A DNA stretch of 64,000 bases from Ferruginivarius sediminum (GCF_003344765.1 NZ_QPMH01000001.1:248001-312000); one strand, 5' to 3'; numbered from the stretch's first letter, positions 44,831-54,753 are shown. Made by a program: numbers and translations. The notes: a model not told the origin generated them from the letters alone.

Positions 44831-44848
44831 CGCGGCGCTTGCGCCGCG
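44831..44848. terminator. Hairpin after the universal stress gene
   Basis: CGCGGCGC-TT-GCGCCGCG is a perfect 8-bp inverted repeat, 44 bp after the stop. No T-run follows, so it may stabilise the mRNA end rather than terminate. Confidence 0.4.
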
Positions 44849-45023
44849 TGACAGTCGAACTGTCTGCAATTTGCGTATAGCGGACCTTCCCGGAAAGATG
44901 AATGCACCCCTTGCGCGAATCGAAGCAACACTGTTGCCTGATGTGGCGACCGGTCGTTAGGCTCGTCCGACTGCCAATACAAACCGGCAGTATTCGACCC
45001 ATTCAGAACAGGGGGTTCGTCGC

Positions 45024-45842
45024 ATGCGGAAATTTGTCATGGGGGCGGTATGTGCCGCCGGAATGCTGGGCGCGTCGAGCGCGTCGGCCGAGACGCTCAC
45101 CGCCGGGGTTGAGGCGGCCTTCCCGCCTTGGGCCTACGTCGAGGAGGGTGAGTACAAGGGCATCGCCATCGACGCGATGCGCGCCATCGCCGAGGACCAG
45201 GGCCTGGACGTCGAATTCAAGGATCTGCCGTGGCCGTCGCTGATCCCGGCGCTGGCCAAGGGCAAGATCGATTTGCTGGTGACCGGCCTCAACGTGACGA
45301 AGGAGCGCGCGGAGGTCCTGGATTTCTCTATCCCCTGGTGGGAAAACGACGACGAGGTACTGGTCAGCGCGGATTCCGACCTCAATGTCGTCACCGCGCT
45401 GTGCTGCGGCGCCACGGTGGGCGCGCAGGGCGGCTCCACTCAGTTCGGCTGGATCGAGGCGAACCTGGTCGAGGCCGACACCGGCGTCGAGCTGCGCGGC
45501 TATGAAGATTACGTGACGGCGGTGGAGGACATGAACACCGGCCGCATCGATTCCGTCGTCACCAGCACCGACACGGCCGAGACACTGATCTCCAAGGGCC
45601 AGCCGGTGAAGATCGTCGGCACCATCCAGCAGAACCAGCCGCAGGCGCTGGCCGTCCAGGAGGGCGATCCGAACGAACTGCTGGGCAAGCTGAACGCTGG
45701 CATCATGAACATCTACAAGTCCGGCCAGTGGGAGCAGATCGTCCACAAGTACCAGCCGCAGGCGTCGATCCGGATTATTCCAACGACGATGCCGGACTAC
45801 GTCGATTCCTATAAGAAGCCGATTCCGGGCTACTCGGAATAA
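45024..45842 (+). CDS. Polar amino-acid ABC transporter, substrate-binding protein (family 3)
   Basis: A 272-residue periplasmic protein with signal peptide MRKFVMGAVCAAGMLGASSA (cleavage after ASA). The mature part has AAFPPWAYVEEGEYKGIAID, LIPALAKGKIDLLVTGLNVT and the late GKLNAGIMNIYKSGQWEQIV, all family-3 marks. It heads a complete operon with two permeases and an ATPase. The ligand is a polar amino acid or derivative; more cannot be said. Confidence 0.92.
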   Translation: MRKFVMGAVCAAGMLGASSASAETLTAGVEAAFPPWAYVEEGEYKGIAIDAMRAIAEDQGLDVEFKDLPWPSLIPALAKGKIDLLVTGLNVTKERAEVLDFSIPWWENDDEVLVSADSDLNVVTALCCGATVGAQGGSTQFGWIEANLVEADTGVELRGYEDYVTAVEDMNTGRIDSVVTSTDTAETLISKGQPVKIVGTIQQNQPQALAVQEGDPNELLGKLNAGIMNIYKSGQWEQIVHKYQPQASIRIIPTTMPDYVDSYKKPIPGYSE

Positions 45843-45889
45843 GGCTGCCGCGAAACGCGCAATTGCAAGCTGCGGGGTGATTTCCGCCG

Positions 45890-46558
45890 ATGATCTGGGA
45901 GATTATCTGGAATCAGATGCCGTACCTGCTGCACGGCCTCTGGATCGCCCTGCAGCTTCTCGCGGCGCTGCTGTCGCTCGGCCTGGTGCTGGGCCTGGCA
46001 CTCGCGCTTATCGAGATCTACGGCCACTGGACGCTGCGCTGGACGGGCATCCTGTTCGAGCGCGTCTTTCGCGGCGTGCCGGCGGTCGTGCTGCTGCTGT
46101 TGTTCTATTACGGCGTCACCGACTTCATCGAGATGTCGTCCTTCATGGCCGCGGTGCTGGCGCTGGGCCTGCGCTCCACCGCCTATCAGTCGCAGATCTT
46201 CCGTGGCGCCATCCAGTCGGTGCCGCAGGGCCAGATGATGGCCGCGCAGGCGATGGGGATGGGCAGGGCGCGCGCGGTCGGCTGGATCATCCTGCCGCAG
46301 GCGCTGCGCCATGCCATCGGACCCTGGACGAACGAGTTCTCCTCTGAATTGAAGGCGACGTCGCTGGCCTATGTCATCGGCGTGGTCGAACTGACGCGGC
46401 AGGGCAAGTACATCGTCTCAAGTACGCAGGGTAACGTGCTGATCGTCTTCGGCGTGGTGGCGCTGATGTATTTCGTGGTGAACCGCCTGGGGAACTGGGC
46501 GCTCTACAAGTTCGAGGGCCGGATCACCGTGCCCGGATTCGAAAGGAGGGCCGCTTGA
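45890..46558 (+). CDS. Amino-acid ABC transporter permease (HisM/HisQ type) 1
   Basis: A 222-residue inner-membrane protein with the amino-acid permease loop FRGAIQSVPQGQMMAAQAMG and FRGVPAVVLLLLFYYGV. About five membrane helices are visible. Its stop overlaps the TTG start of the ATPase. The second permease of the operon gives the usual heterodimeric pore. Confidence 0.92.
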   Translation: MIWEIIWNQMPYLLHGLWIALQLLAALLSLGLVLGLALALIEIYGHWTLRWTGILFERVFRGVPAVVLLLLFYYGVTDFIEMSSFMAAVLALGLRSTAYQSQIFRGAIQSVPQGQMMAAQAMGMGRARAVGWIILPQALRHAIGPWTNEFSSELKATSLAYVIGVVELTRQGKYIVSSTQGNVLIVFGVVALMYFVVNRLGNWALYKFEGRITVPGFERRAA

Positions 46559-47319
46559 GCGCGCTCTTGGAAGTCGAGGGCATCCGCAAGAAATACGGCC
46601 AGTTCGAGGTGCTGAAAGGCGTCTCGCTGCAGCTTGAGCGCGGGCAGGCGAAGGTGGTGATGGGCCCGTCCGGCACTGGCAAGTCGACGCTGCTGCGCTG
46701 CATCAACTACCTGACGCCGCCGGATGCCGGGACGGTTCGCCTTGACGGCGAAGAGGTGGTGCCGCGCAACCTCAATCGGATCCGCCAGCAGGTTGCCTTC
46801 GTGTTCCAGGACTTCAACCTGTTCACGCATCTGCGCGTCATCGACAACATCACCATCGGGCCGCGCCGCATCCTGGGGCTGTCGAAGACCGAGGCCAGGG
46901 ACCGCGCCATGCGCGAGCTGGAGCGGGTGGGACTGGCCGACAAGGTGCGCGCTTATCCGGCCGAACTCTCCGGCGGCCAGCAGCAGCGCGTTTCCATCGC
47001 CCGCGCGCTGGCGATGGAGCCCAAGGTTATCCTGTTCGACGAGCCGACCTCCGCCCTGGACCCCGAACTGACGGGGGAGGTGGTGAACGTCATGAAGCGG
47101 CTGGCCTCGGAGGGCATGACCATGCTGGTGGTCAGCCACGAGATCGGCTTCGCCCGTTCGGCCGCCGACGAGATCGTGTTCATGGACGGCGGCCACATCC
47201 TTGAGCAGGGGCCGCCGGCGCAGCTTTTCGACGCGCCGCAGCACGAGCGCACGCGCCGCTTCCTGCGCATGATCGGGGATCAGGTGGGCGACGCCGCGGC
47301 CGCCGGGGAGGGGGCGTGA
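46555..47319 (+). CDS. Amino-acid ABC transporter ATP-binding protein (GlnQ/HisP type)
   Basis: A 254-residue ATPase: Walker [13 protein letters not shown]-loop VFQDFNLF, signature [15 protein letters not shown], Walker [15 protein letters not shown], and the [21 protein letters not shown]-loop. The start is TTG at 46555, overlapping the preceding stop (TTGA), with GGAGGG upstream. It overlaps the second permease by four bases. Confidence 0.93.
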   Translation: MSALLEVEGIRKKYGQFEVLKGVSLQLERGQAKVVMGPSGTGKSTLLRCINYLTPPDAGTVRLDGEEVVPRNLNRIRQQVAFVFQDFNLFTHLRVIDNITIGPRRILGLSKTEARDRAMRELERVGLADKVRAYPAELSGGQQQRVSIARALAMEPKVILFDEPTSALDPELTGEVVNVMKRLASEGMTMLVVSHEIGFARSAADEIVFMDGGHILEQGPPAQLFDAPQHERTRRFLRMIGDQVGDAAAAGEGA

Positions 47320-47987
47320 GCGACTTCCTGGATTTCGCCGCGGAGCATCTGCCCTACATCCTGGCGGGCGTCCCGACGACGCTGGCACTGTGGATACTGG
47401 CGATCACCTTCGGCTTCTTCTTCGGCCTGGTGCTGGCGTGGTGCCGGATCTACGGCAAGAAGCCGGCGTATTGGGCGTCGACCGGGTATATCGAGATCTT
47501 TCGCGGCACGCCCATGCTGGTGCAGATGCTGTTCATCTACCTGGGGCTGCCGGAGGTGGGGCTGACGTTCGATCCCTTCACGGCGGCAGTGATCGCCATC
47601 GGCCTCAACACCTCCGCCTATCAGGCCGAGTATTTCCGCGGCGCCATCCAGTCCATCCCGCAGGGGCAGATGACTGCCGCGCGTGCCATGGGGATGAGCG
47701 ACCTGCAAGGGCTGATCTTCATCGTGCTGCCGCAGGCGCTTCGCCGCGTGATCCCGCAGTGGTCGAACGAGGCGATCCTGGAACTTAAATTCACCTCCAT
47801 CGCCTTCGCCATCGGCGTCACCGAGATTACGGCCCGAGCCGAGACCATCGGCTTCAAGACCTTCCGCTTCTTCGAGATTTTCCTGATCGTCGCCGCCGTC
47901 TATTTCGTGCTGACGGCGACGGTCGCCCAGATCCTTCACATCGTCGAGCGGCGCACGGCGGTGCCGGGCCTCACGCTCGGCCGATAG
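47316..47987 (+). CDS. Amino-acid ABC transporter permease (HisM/HisQ type) 2
   Basis: A 223-residue membrane protein with IEIFRGTPMLVQMLFIYLGL and FRGAIQSIPQGQMTAARAMG, the conserved permease loop. It starts with GTG at 47316 within the ATPase end (GTGA). It closes the operon and converges with the tungstate cluster 61 bp further on. Confidence 0.92.
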   Translation: MSDFLDFAAEHLPYILAGVPTTLALWILAITFGFFFGLVLAWCRIYGKKPAYWASTGYIEIFRGTPMLVQMLFIYLGLPEVGLTFDPFTAAVIAIGLNTSAYQAEYFRGAIQSIPQGQMTAARAMGMSDLQGLIFIVLPQALRRVIPQWSNEAILELKFTSIAFAIGVTEITARAETIGFKTFRFFEIFLIVAAVYFVLTATVAQILHIVERRTAVPGLTLGR

Positions 47988-48048
47988 GCGGTTGGCGTGC
48001 TCGCCCAGCTCTTCACCGTATCATTGCAGGCGAGGGGGCCTGGCGGAC

Positions 48049-48891
48049 TTACCGCGCATTTGGGAAGAAAGCTTGCTGCCCCTTGATCCGGTAGTCGGCG
48101 ATGGCGGCCTGACCGGCGGCGGAGACCAGCCAGTCGATGAAGGCCTGGCCCTTCTGCTTCTTCACATGCGGGTACTTCTCAGGGTTCACCAGGATGACGC
48201 CATACTGGTTGAACAACCGGCGGTCGCCCTCAACCAGAATCTCGAAGTCGCCCTTGTTCTGGAAGTTCAGCCAGGTGGCCCGGTCGCTCATGGTGTATGC
48301 GCCCATCGAGACAGCGGTGTTCAGTGTCGCGCCCATGCCGGCGCCCGTCTCGCGATACCAGCTACCGCTGGCGGCCCGCGGGTTCACGTCGGTCTTCGCC
48401 CAGAGGCCCAGTTCCTTCTTGTTGGTGCCGCTGTCGTCGCCGCGAGAGGCAAAAGCCGCCTCGCTTTCGCCGATCCTGGTGAGCGCCGCCGTGACATCCT
48501 CCATCCCCGAGATACTGGCCGGATCGTCCTTCGGGCCGACGATGATGAAGTCGTTGTACATCACGTCGAAGCGCCGCACGCCGAAGCCCTCGGCCACGAA
48601 CTGGAACTCCGACGGCGTGTGGTGGACGAACAGCACGTCGCCGTCGCCGTTGCGGGCATTACGAATCGCCTGGCCGGTGCCGACCGCGACGACGCGGACG
48701 TCGATGTCCGTCATGTTCTCGAACTTCGGAAGCAGGTGCTCGAACAGGCCGGAGGCTTCTGTCGAGGTCGTCGACTGGACGATGATGAAGTTCCCGTCCT
48801 GCGCCTGTGCCGGTCCGGCGGCGATGGCGCCGAGCGCCGCGAACGCAAGCGCGGCAATGAAGGTCAGGCGACGGAAAAGCCTCGAAGCCAT
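48049..48891 (-). CDS. tupA: Tungstate ABC transporter, substrate-binding protein
   Basis: A 280-residue periplasmic protein. The signal peptide ends AGPAQAQ and the mature part starts with the tungstate-binding TTSTEASGL motif. GDGDVLFVHH, FIIVGPKDDPA, SRGDDSGTNKKE and the FNQYGVILVNPEKYP segment match TupA. It binds tungstate with high selectivity over molybdate in characterised members. It is the last gene of a leftward tupB-tupC-tupA order. Confidence 0.92.
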   Translation of the reverse strand: MASRLFRRLTFIAALAFAALGAIAAGPAQAQDGNFIIVQSTTSTEASGLFEHLLPKFENMTDIDVRVVAVGTGQAIRNARNGDGDVLFVHHTPSEFQFVAEGFGVRRFDVMYNDFIIVGPKDDPASISGMEDVTAALTRIGESEAAFASRGDDSGTNKKELGLWAKTDVNPRAASGSWYRETGAGMGATLNTAVSMGAYTMSDRATWLNFQNKGDFEILVEGDRRLFNQYGVILVNPEKYPHVKKQKGQAFIDWLVSAAGQAAIADYRIKGQQAFFPNAR

Positions 48892-48917
48892 CGGGAGAAC
48901 CCTCCTCTTCGATTCCT

Positions 48918-49676
48918 TCAGACCAGCAGTTGCCCGGCCACGAAGTCCCGGGCGGCCTGGGTTTGCGGATCGGCGAAGAACGCCGCTGCCGGCGTGCGCT
49001 CGATCAGGCGGCCGCGGTGCATGAAAACGATCTCGTCGGCCAGCCTGCGGGCCTGGCCCATGTCGTGCGTCGTCATGACGATCTTTGTTCCGGCGGCGTG
49101 GATCTCGTCGATCATCCGCTCGACGGCCAGGGCCGCCGCCGGGTCCAGGTTGGATGTCGGCTCGTCGAGAAACAGCACCTCGGGCTGGATTGCGTGGGCA
49201 CGCGCGATGGCGAGGCGTTGCTGCTCTCCCCCGGAAAGCACGCGCGCCGAACGTCTTGCCAGATGGGCGAGGCCCGCCCGCTCCAAGGCATCGGCCACGC
49301 GGGCGGCGCGCTCGGCCCTCGCCACGCCATGCACGCGCAGGACGTAGCGCACGTTGGCGGCAACCGACCGGCGCAGAAGCACCGGCTGCTGGAATACCAT
49401 CGCCTGACGCATGCGCCTGCGCCGGCCCGGTGCGGCGCCCGCCCAGGTGACCGCTCCCCGCGTGGGCTTGATGAGGCCGTGCATCAGGCGAAGTGTCAGG
49501 CTTTTGCCCGCACCGTTGGGACCGATGATGATCGTCCGGGGGCCGCGATCCAGTTCCAGGTTCAGGCTATCGATCAGGGTGTGCCTGCCGGCCTCCAAAG
49601 CCACCGCGTCGAGCCGCAGGGGCAGGACGGAGGGGCGGTCGGTGAGGCGCGTCCTCGGGCTCGCGTCGAACGGCAT
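48918..49676 (-). CDS. tupC: Tungstate ABC transporter, ATP-binding protein
   Basis: A 252-residue ATPase: Walker A GPNGAGKSLTLRL, Q-loop VFQQPVLLRRSVAANV, signature LSGGEQQRLAIARA, Walker B VLFLDEPTSNLDP, and MTTHDMGQARRLADEI. ATG 49676 is supported by GGTGAGG upstream; a GTG at 49691 is possible. The gene almost abuts tupB. Confidence 0.9.
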   Translation of the reverse strand: MPFDASPRTRLTDRPSVLPLRLDAVALEAGRHTLIDSLNLELDRGPRTIIIGPNGAGKSLTLRLMHGLIKPTRGAVTWAGAAPGRRRRMRQAMVFQQPVLLRRSVAANVRYVLRVHGVARAERAARVADALERAGLAHLARRSARVLSGGEQQRLAIARAHAIQPEVLFLDEPTSNLDPAAALAVERMIDEIHAAGTKIVMTTHDMGQARRLADEIVFMHRGRLIERTPAAAFFADPQTQAARDFVAGQLLV

Positions 49677-49687
49677 GGCCGGCACCC

Positions 49688-50392
49688 TCACCAGTTCGCC
49701 CGCGCGGTGACGCCGCGCAGGCTCATCACGGCGGCATTCACCAGGATGGCCAGCGAAATCAGGATGATGCCCAGCGCCAAGGCCAGCTCCAGGTTGCCCT
49801 TGGAGGTCTCCAGCGCGATGGTGGTCGTCATCACCCGCGTGACATGGTTGATGTTGCCGCCGACAATGATGACGGCGCCGACCTCCGCGATGGCCCGCCC
49901 GAAACCGGCGAGCAGCCCGGTGAACAGGCTGTAGCGGCCGTCCCACAGCAGCGTCCAGATCGACTGTGTCCGCCGCACGCCCAGGGAGCGAAGCTGCTCG
50001 TCGTACTCGCTGTGCAGGTCCTCGATGGTCTGCCGCGTCAGGGCGGCGACGATGGGCGTGACCAGGACGGTCTGCGCGATCACCATCGCGGTCGGCGTGA
50101 ACAGAAGCCCGTACTCGCCAAGCGGCCCGGCCCGCGAAAGCAGCAGATAGATGACGAGCCCCGCCACCACCGGCGGCAGGCCCATCAGTGCATTCAGAAG
50201 CACGATCACGCCCTGCCGGCCGGGAAAGCGGACGACCGCCAGCACGGCACCAGCCGGAAGCCCGATCAACGCCGAGCACGCCACCGCCAGCAGGCTGACC
50301 TGCAGAGACAACGCAACGATCTCCACCAACTCGGAATCGAGTTGGAGGATCAGCGCGAAGGCTGTTTCGAAGGCGGCGCCGAAGTTGTCCAT
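49688..50392 (-). CDS. tupB: Tungstate ABC transporter, permease
   Basis: A 234-residue permease with about five helices and the loop SEYDEQLRSLGVRRTQSIWT, then LLAGFGRAIAEVGAVIIVGG, typical of TupB. NALMGLPPVVAGLVIYLLLS is the conserved early helix. The upstream 200 bp are AT-rich and probably hold the cluster promoter; no known tungstate-responsive site was identified. Confidence 0.92.
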   Translation of the reverse strand: MDNFGAAFETAFALILQLDSELVEIVALSLQVSLLAVACSALIGLPAGAVLAVVRFPGRQGVIVLLNALMGLPPVVAGLVIYLLLSRAGPLGEYGLLFTPTAMVIAQTVLVTPIVAALTRQTIEDLHSEYDEQLRSLGVRRTQSIWTLLWDGRYSLFTGLLAGFGRAIAEVGAVIIVGGNINHVTRVMTTTIALETSKGNLELALALGIILISLAILVNAAVMSLRGVTARANW

Positions 50393-50596
50393 CCTGGCTC
50401 GTACGGGTTGTCGCTCTCGCGTTCCCAGTACGGTGAGTTATGTCTGCTCATAGTTCAATAAGAAATGAAGCGTTGTAATTTACGCACCATCAAACATGCA
50501 TGTGCAATTACACCAAGCCTTATAAGCGTAGAGCAGCGCTTCATTCCAGGCAGACGCGTGACGGAGCCATGGAAGGGGCAGGCAGCAGTCTCCGGG

Positions 50597-51436
50597 TCAG
50601 GACGCGGCGATGCCGTAGAACATCCGGAGCGAGGTGATGAAAAGGAATGCCGCGAAGGACAGGCGCAGGGCGCGCTGCGGGATGGTGTGCGCCGCCTTCG
50701 CGCCCAATGGCGCGGTCAGGATGGTCGTCGGCACGATGACGGCAAATGCCAGCAGGTTGACGTACCCGACCGAGAGTGGCGGCAGACCCGCCGCGCCCCA
50801 GCCGGCGATCACGAACCCGGCGGTCCCCGGCACCGCGATGATCAGGCCGATGGCGGAGGCCGTGCCCACCGCATAACGGATCGGGTAGTTGAAGAGGCTG
50901 AGGATTGGTACGGAGAGCGTGCCGCCACCAATCCCCATCATGGCCGAGATCGTGCCGATGACGCCGGCCATCAGCGACTTCGCCGGCTGCCCCGGGAGCT
51001 GGTCGGCCAGCTTGGCCTGCGGACCGAACACCGCCATCTGTACGGCAACGACGAGGGCGACCACCGCGAAGACGCCGCTGAGAACGTCGCCGCCCACCAC
51101 ACTGGAAAGTGCGCTGCCCAGGAGGACACCGAGGAGGACGGGCACGCCCCAGGCGCGCAAAAGCTCCATGTCGACGGCGCCGCGCCTTTGATGCGCGCGG
51201 GCCGAACGCAGCCCGGTCGGAATAATGGTGGCAAGCGATGTACCCACGGCCAGATGCATCCGCACCGCCGGGTCGACGTCCAGCATGGTAAAGGCCTGGA
51301 ACAGCACGGGCACGACGACGATACCGCCGCCGACACCAAGCAGGCCGGCAACGAAACCCGCCAGTAAGCCGGCCGCCAGCATGGCCGCTGCGAGGAGCAG
51401 CAGGCCGGTCCCATCCATTGCAAGCGTGATGTCCAT
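50597..51436 (-). CDS. TauE/SafE-family membrane permease
   Basis: A 279-residue protein with about eight helices. FVAGLLGVGGGIVVVPVLFQ and AVIGTISAMMGIGGGTLSVP are the two copies of the TauE/SafE gly-rich motif. The family exports sulfite, sulfoacetate or related organic anions. It lies 204 bp from tupB on the same strand and is probably separate. The transported ion is unknown. Confidence 0.88.
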   Translation of the reverse strand: MDITLAMDGTGLLLLAAAMLAAGLLAGFVAGLLGVGGGIVVVPVLFQAFTMLDVDPAVRMHLAVGTSLATIIPTGLRSARAHQRRGAVDMELLRAWGVPVLLGVLLGSALSSVVGGDVLSGVFAVVALVVAVQMAVFGPQAKLADQLPGQPAKSLMAGVIGTISAMMGIGGGTLSVPILSLFNYPIRYAVGTASAIGLIIAVPGTAGFVIAGWGAAGLPPLSVGYVNLLAFAVIVPTTILTAPLGAKAAHTIPQRALRLSFAAFLFITSLRMFYGIAAS

Positions 51437-51524
51437 GACGGACGGGGTTTAGCAGCCCTCGGATGGACTCGCCAGCATGAGGGGCGGCAACGCGCTTGAT
51501 CGACTTCTCAAGTTCCGCGCCAGC

Positions 51525-52223
51525 CTAGATGCAGAAATCGAGGACGAGACGGGCAATCTTCAGCTTGTCCTTGAAGCCGAGGCTGCGCGTCGCTCCGATC
51601 ACCACCGACCGGACAAGCAGCCTGTTCTCCCCGTAGGTGACGATGTCGAAAGCAAGCGGCTGGCCGTTCGTGCGGGTCCAGATGGCGCCGCCCGCCTCGA
51701 CGTGAACCTCGCGCGGGCCCGAGTCGGAGGGGAACTCCGCCAGTTCCAGGCAGGCGGCGAAGGTCGCGTAATCGACACCGAGATCGTCGACGCCCTGGCG
51801 CACGTAGAGCGATTTGTCCAGGCGATCCGGATACTGTTCCCGGGCGGCGGCAACAACGTTCGTGCTGCTCACGGGGACCTGTCCCAGGCGCGATTGTTTC
51901 AGCCGGCGGACGGCTTCTTCCAGGTAGAGCGTGCCGACGAGCTTCGTGTCCAGCTCCTCCTGCAGCCTGCGGCCCTCCTCGATGGCGGATAACAGTGCCG
52001 CGCTTTCGGCCATGCCCTCCTTGTTCAGAAGCGAGTTGGCGCGGCCGACGAAATCCCGGACGGCGGGCGATGCGGACTCCAGCGGCAGTTTCTCTTTGCT
52101 ATCGCCGTGCATCACACGGACTGGGCCGTCGTCCGTATGCGTGAAGAGGGGAGGCGGCGTCTCCGCTGCCGCCGCCGGCGCCGCAAGCAGGCAAAGGCCC
52201 AAAACGATCGATGCGCGTAACAT
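51525..52223 (-). CDS. Secreted protein of unknown function
   Basis: A 232-residue protein with a signal peptide (MLRASIVLGLCLLAAPAAAA). The mature part contains a helical central region (ALLSAIEEGRRLQEELDTKL) and a beta-rich end (VHVEAGGAIWTRTNGQPLAF), finishing KIARLVLDFCI. No family is recognised. It lies 48 bp after the sensor kinase on the same strand, so it may be cotranscribed with it. Confidence 0.6.
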   Translation of the reverse strand: MLRASIVLGLCLLAAPAAAAETPPPLFTHTDDGPVRVMHGDSKEKLPLESASPAVRDFVGRANSLLNKEGMAESAALLSAIEEGRRLQEELDTKLVGTLYLEEAVRRLKQSRLGQVPVSSTNVVAAAREQYPDRLDKSLYVRQGVDDLGVDYATFAACLELAEFPSDSGPREVHVEAGGAIWTRTNGQPLAFDIVTYGENRLLVRSVVIGATRSLGFKDKLKIARLVLDFCI

Positions 52224-52271
52224 GATTTGGAGCCTAGCACATGGCCGTTACGAATTCAGGGCCGGGGGACG

Positions 52272-53768
52272 TCAGGACGCTTGGCGGGCGGCGGTCGCGG
52301 GGCGTCGCACGCGTTCGAAGGGAAGCTGAACCACCACGCGCGTGCCACGTCCCGGTTCGCTATGGATGTTCAATTCGCCGCCGTGCAATTCGACGAGTGA
52401 TTTCACCAGCGGCAGCCCGAGGCCGGTGCCCTCGTATTTCCGGTTGAGCGAGCTGTCGACCTGCGCGAAAGGCTGCATGACCTTTTCCAGGTCCTCGCGC
52501 GCGATGCCAATGCCTGTATCGGTCACGGAAAACCTGAGATGCGTGCCATCCCACTCGATCAAGGCGCCGACCTCACCGCCGGCGGGGGTGAACTTGATCG
52601 CGTTCGTCAGCAGGTTCAGCAGGACCTGCTTGATCTTCCGCTCGTCCGCGTAAAGGCCGGGCAGTTCCTCCGGAACGCCGCGGTGAAGGCTGACACCCGC
52701 CGCCTCGGCGCGAGGCTGCACCATCGCAAGACTTTGTTCGACGGCTTCGGCCAGATCCACTTCGCCTTCGTCGAGCTCCAGCTTGCCGGCCTCCGCTTTC
52801 GAGAGGTCCAGCAAATCGTTGATGAGCGACAGAAGGTGGCGGCCGCTCTCGGCGATGTCCTTGGCATAGTCCTTGTAGCGCGGCTGGGCCATCGGGCCGA
52901 GCACCTCGCCTTCCAGTACCTCGGCGAAGCCGATGACGGCGTTCAGCGGGGTTCGAAGCTCATGGCTCATATTCGCCAGGAAGCCGGTCTTCGCCTTGTT
53001 GGCGGCCTCGGCGGCGTCGCGCGCCCGCGCCAGTTCCGCCGTTCGCTCGGCCACGCGGCGCTCAAGATTGTCCCGCGCCTGGCGCAGCTCGGTCTCATAT
53101 CGCTGCTGGCGGGCTTGCATGCGGTTGAACGCCCGGGCCACGGCGCCGATCTCGTCGTGGCTGTCCCACTGTACCGGATGGCGCACGCCGCCGCTTTCGG
53201 TCCGGTCGATGGAATCGAGAAGCCGCTGCAGGGGAATGCCAATGGTCCAGCGATTGGCAATCAGGGCACTGACGACGACCGACATGAGAAGCAACACAGC
53301 CAGCGCCCCGGCGAGGAGGACGCGGTGATGGGTACCTGCGGTCACGCGTGCATCCGTCAATGCGACAATGAGACGCCCGATTACTTCAACCTGCTCCCGC
53401 GTGGAGAAGACGATATCGCGCTCGGCGATAAGGCCGGGCATGCGCGACTTGTCGAAGGTGCCGACCGCGCCGATCAGGTTGCCCATGTCGTCATAGACGG
53501 CGATGCCACGGATGTCGGGATCGTCGGCCGTCGCGGCCAGGATGAGTTTCACGCGCTCGTGGTCGAGGTTCCACACCGATTCGGCAAGCACCGCCGACTG
53601 ATTGCTGGCGATGCGCCGCAGTTTCAGGTGCAGGTCTTCCATGGCCTGCTTGTGTGCCGTGTACTCGAACACGCCGAACAGGGCCATCATCGCCATCAAG
53701 ACGAGGGGGACGTTGATCGCCAGGAAACTGGCGCGGACCGATCGCATCCTGGGCGGGCGCAAGCGCAT
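52272..53768 (-). CDS. Membrane sensor histidine kinase
   Basis: A 498-residue kinase: an N-terminal transmembrane helix (ASFLAINVPLVLMAMMALFG), a periplasmic sensor region, a second helix (GALAVLLLMSVVVSALIANR) and a HAMP domain. HisKA has the phospho-accepting His in FLANMSHELRTPLNAVIGFA, and HATPase_c has LLNLLTNAIKFTPAGGEVG, FSVTDTGIGIA and YEGTGLGLPLVKS. No receiver domain is fused and no response regulator is nearby. The start at 53768 has AGGGA upstream. Confidence 0.9.
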   Translation of the reverse strand: MRLRPPRMRSVRASFLAINVPLVLMAMMALFGVFEYTAHKQAMEDLHLKLRRIASNQSAVLAESVWNLDHERVKLILAATADDPDIRGIAVYDDMGNLIGAVGTFDKSRMPGLIAERDIVFSTREQVEVIGRLIVALTDARVTAGTHHRVLLAGALAVLLLMSVVVSALIANRWTIGIPLQRLLDSIDRTESGGVRHPVQWDSHDEIGAVARAFNRMQARQQRYETELRQARDNLERRVAERTAELARARDAAEAANKAKTGFLANMSHELRTPLNAVIGFAEVLEGEVLGPMAQPRYKDYAKDIAESGRHLLSLINDLLDLSKAEAGKLELDEGEVDLAEAVEQSLAMVQPRAEAAGVSLHRGVPEELPGLYADERKIKQVLLNLLTNAIKFTPAGGEVGALIEWDGTHLRFSVTDTGIGIAREDLEKVMQPFAQVDSSLNRKYEGTGLGLPLVKSLVELHGGELNIHSEPGRGTRVVVQLPFERVRRPATAARQAS

Positions 53769-53895
53769 CGCGGAAGTCCCTAGCAATTGGCCTTCGACAA
53801 TTCGGGCCGACGCCCGAATCCGGCTCCGCATGCACGGCGCCGCGTTCTGGCACGCGCTGCAAGCTTGTTATCTAGCGGGCATTGCAAGCGCCCAC

Positions 53896-54726
53896 TCATT
53901 CCTGCACCAGTTTCTCGACATAAGTTTGCAGCATGTCCTCCGCCTCGATAGTTTTCAATCCACGATTGAAAGTACGACGAAGCGCGCGGCCCTTTTCGTC
54001 GTTGCGGAAGCAGAGGTACAAATCTTTCAACTCCAGTTCTTTCTTATCAAACCGAAGCGAATCCCGGTGCTGGCGCAGCGTGGCATCGGTCTTCAGCAGG
54101 TATTGCATCACGTACTTGTCGATTACGGCATAATCAATCTGTCGTTGCAATAACTTTAATAGATTCACCTTATCGTTGTGGGACTTGATGATACGCAGGT
54201 CGCCGTTTCGCGCACGGGCATCGAATTTCTTGGTGTTGGCGTAACCGACCACGGTGCCGATGCGCAGTCGGGCAAGGTCGTCAAGGTCGCCCCAGGCATG
54301 GGTGGCCATGACATGCTCGGCAAACCCAAGCGGCGCGGTGCCCATCGGATCGGATGCGATGAAGTCTGAATTCGGGTCGTGATGGCAATGATAACCGGGA
54401 AAGTACGCCACGACGTCCTGCGCGCCCGACTTGGCCTTGGCAATCGCACGGTTCCAGGGCCAGAAGCGGATTTCGACCGGGTATCCCGCCTTTGCGAAGA
54501 TGGCCCTGACGATGGCGCTGCTCGCGCCGCCCTCCGGCAGATCGCGGTTGGTGTAGGGCGGCCAGTTCAGCGTGGAAAGACGGATGACCGATCCCGGAGA
54601 CGGTGCGCCGTCCGCCGCCGCATTCGCGGCAAGACCGTACAGCACCACAAAGCCTGCGATAAGACGCAGGCTGCAGGCGCGCGTGTGACGTATGCCGTTC
54701 CTTATCGTCTCAATATATCGCCGCAT
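53896..54726 (-). CDS. Family-3 type solute-binding protein (possible sensor partner)
   Basis: A 276-residue protein with a signal segment (SLRLIAGFVVLYGLAANAAA). STLNWPPYTNRDLPEGGASS and FWPWNRAIAKAKSGAQDVVA are typical of family-3-type proteins of the YckB/PAAT group that often act as sensors. There is no transporter gene next to it, but the sensor kinase begins 127 bp downstream on the same strand. It may present a ligand to that kinase. The C-terminal TFNRGLKTIEAEDMLQTYVE is normal for the group. Confidence 0.75.
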   Translation of the reverse strand: MRRYIETIRNGIRHTRACSLRLIAGFVVLYGLAANAAADGAPSPGSVIRLSTLNWPPYTNRDLPEGGASSAIVRAIFAKAGYPVEIRFWPWNRAIAKAKSGAQDVVAYFPGYHCHHDPNSDFIASDPMGTAPLGFAEHVMATHAWGDLDDLARLRIGTVVGYANTKKFDARARNGDLRIIKSHNDKVNLLKLLQRQIDYAVIDKYVMQYLLKTDATLRQHRDSLRFDKKELELKDLYLCFRNDEKGRALRRTFNRGLKTIEAEDMLQTYVEKLVQE

Positions 54727-54753
54727 ATCCAAGCCCTTCGGCCGCGGCTCCAT

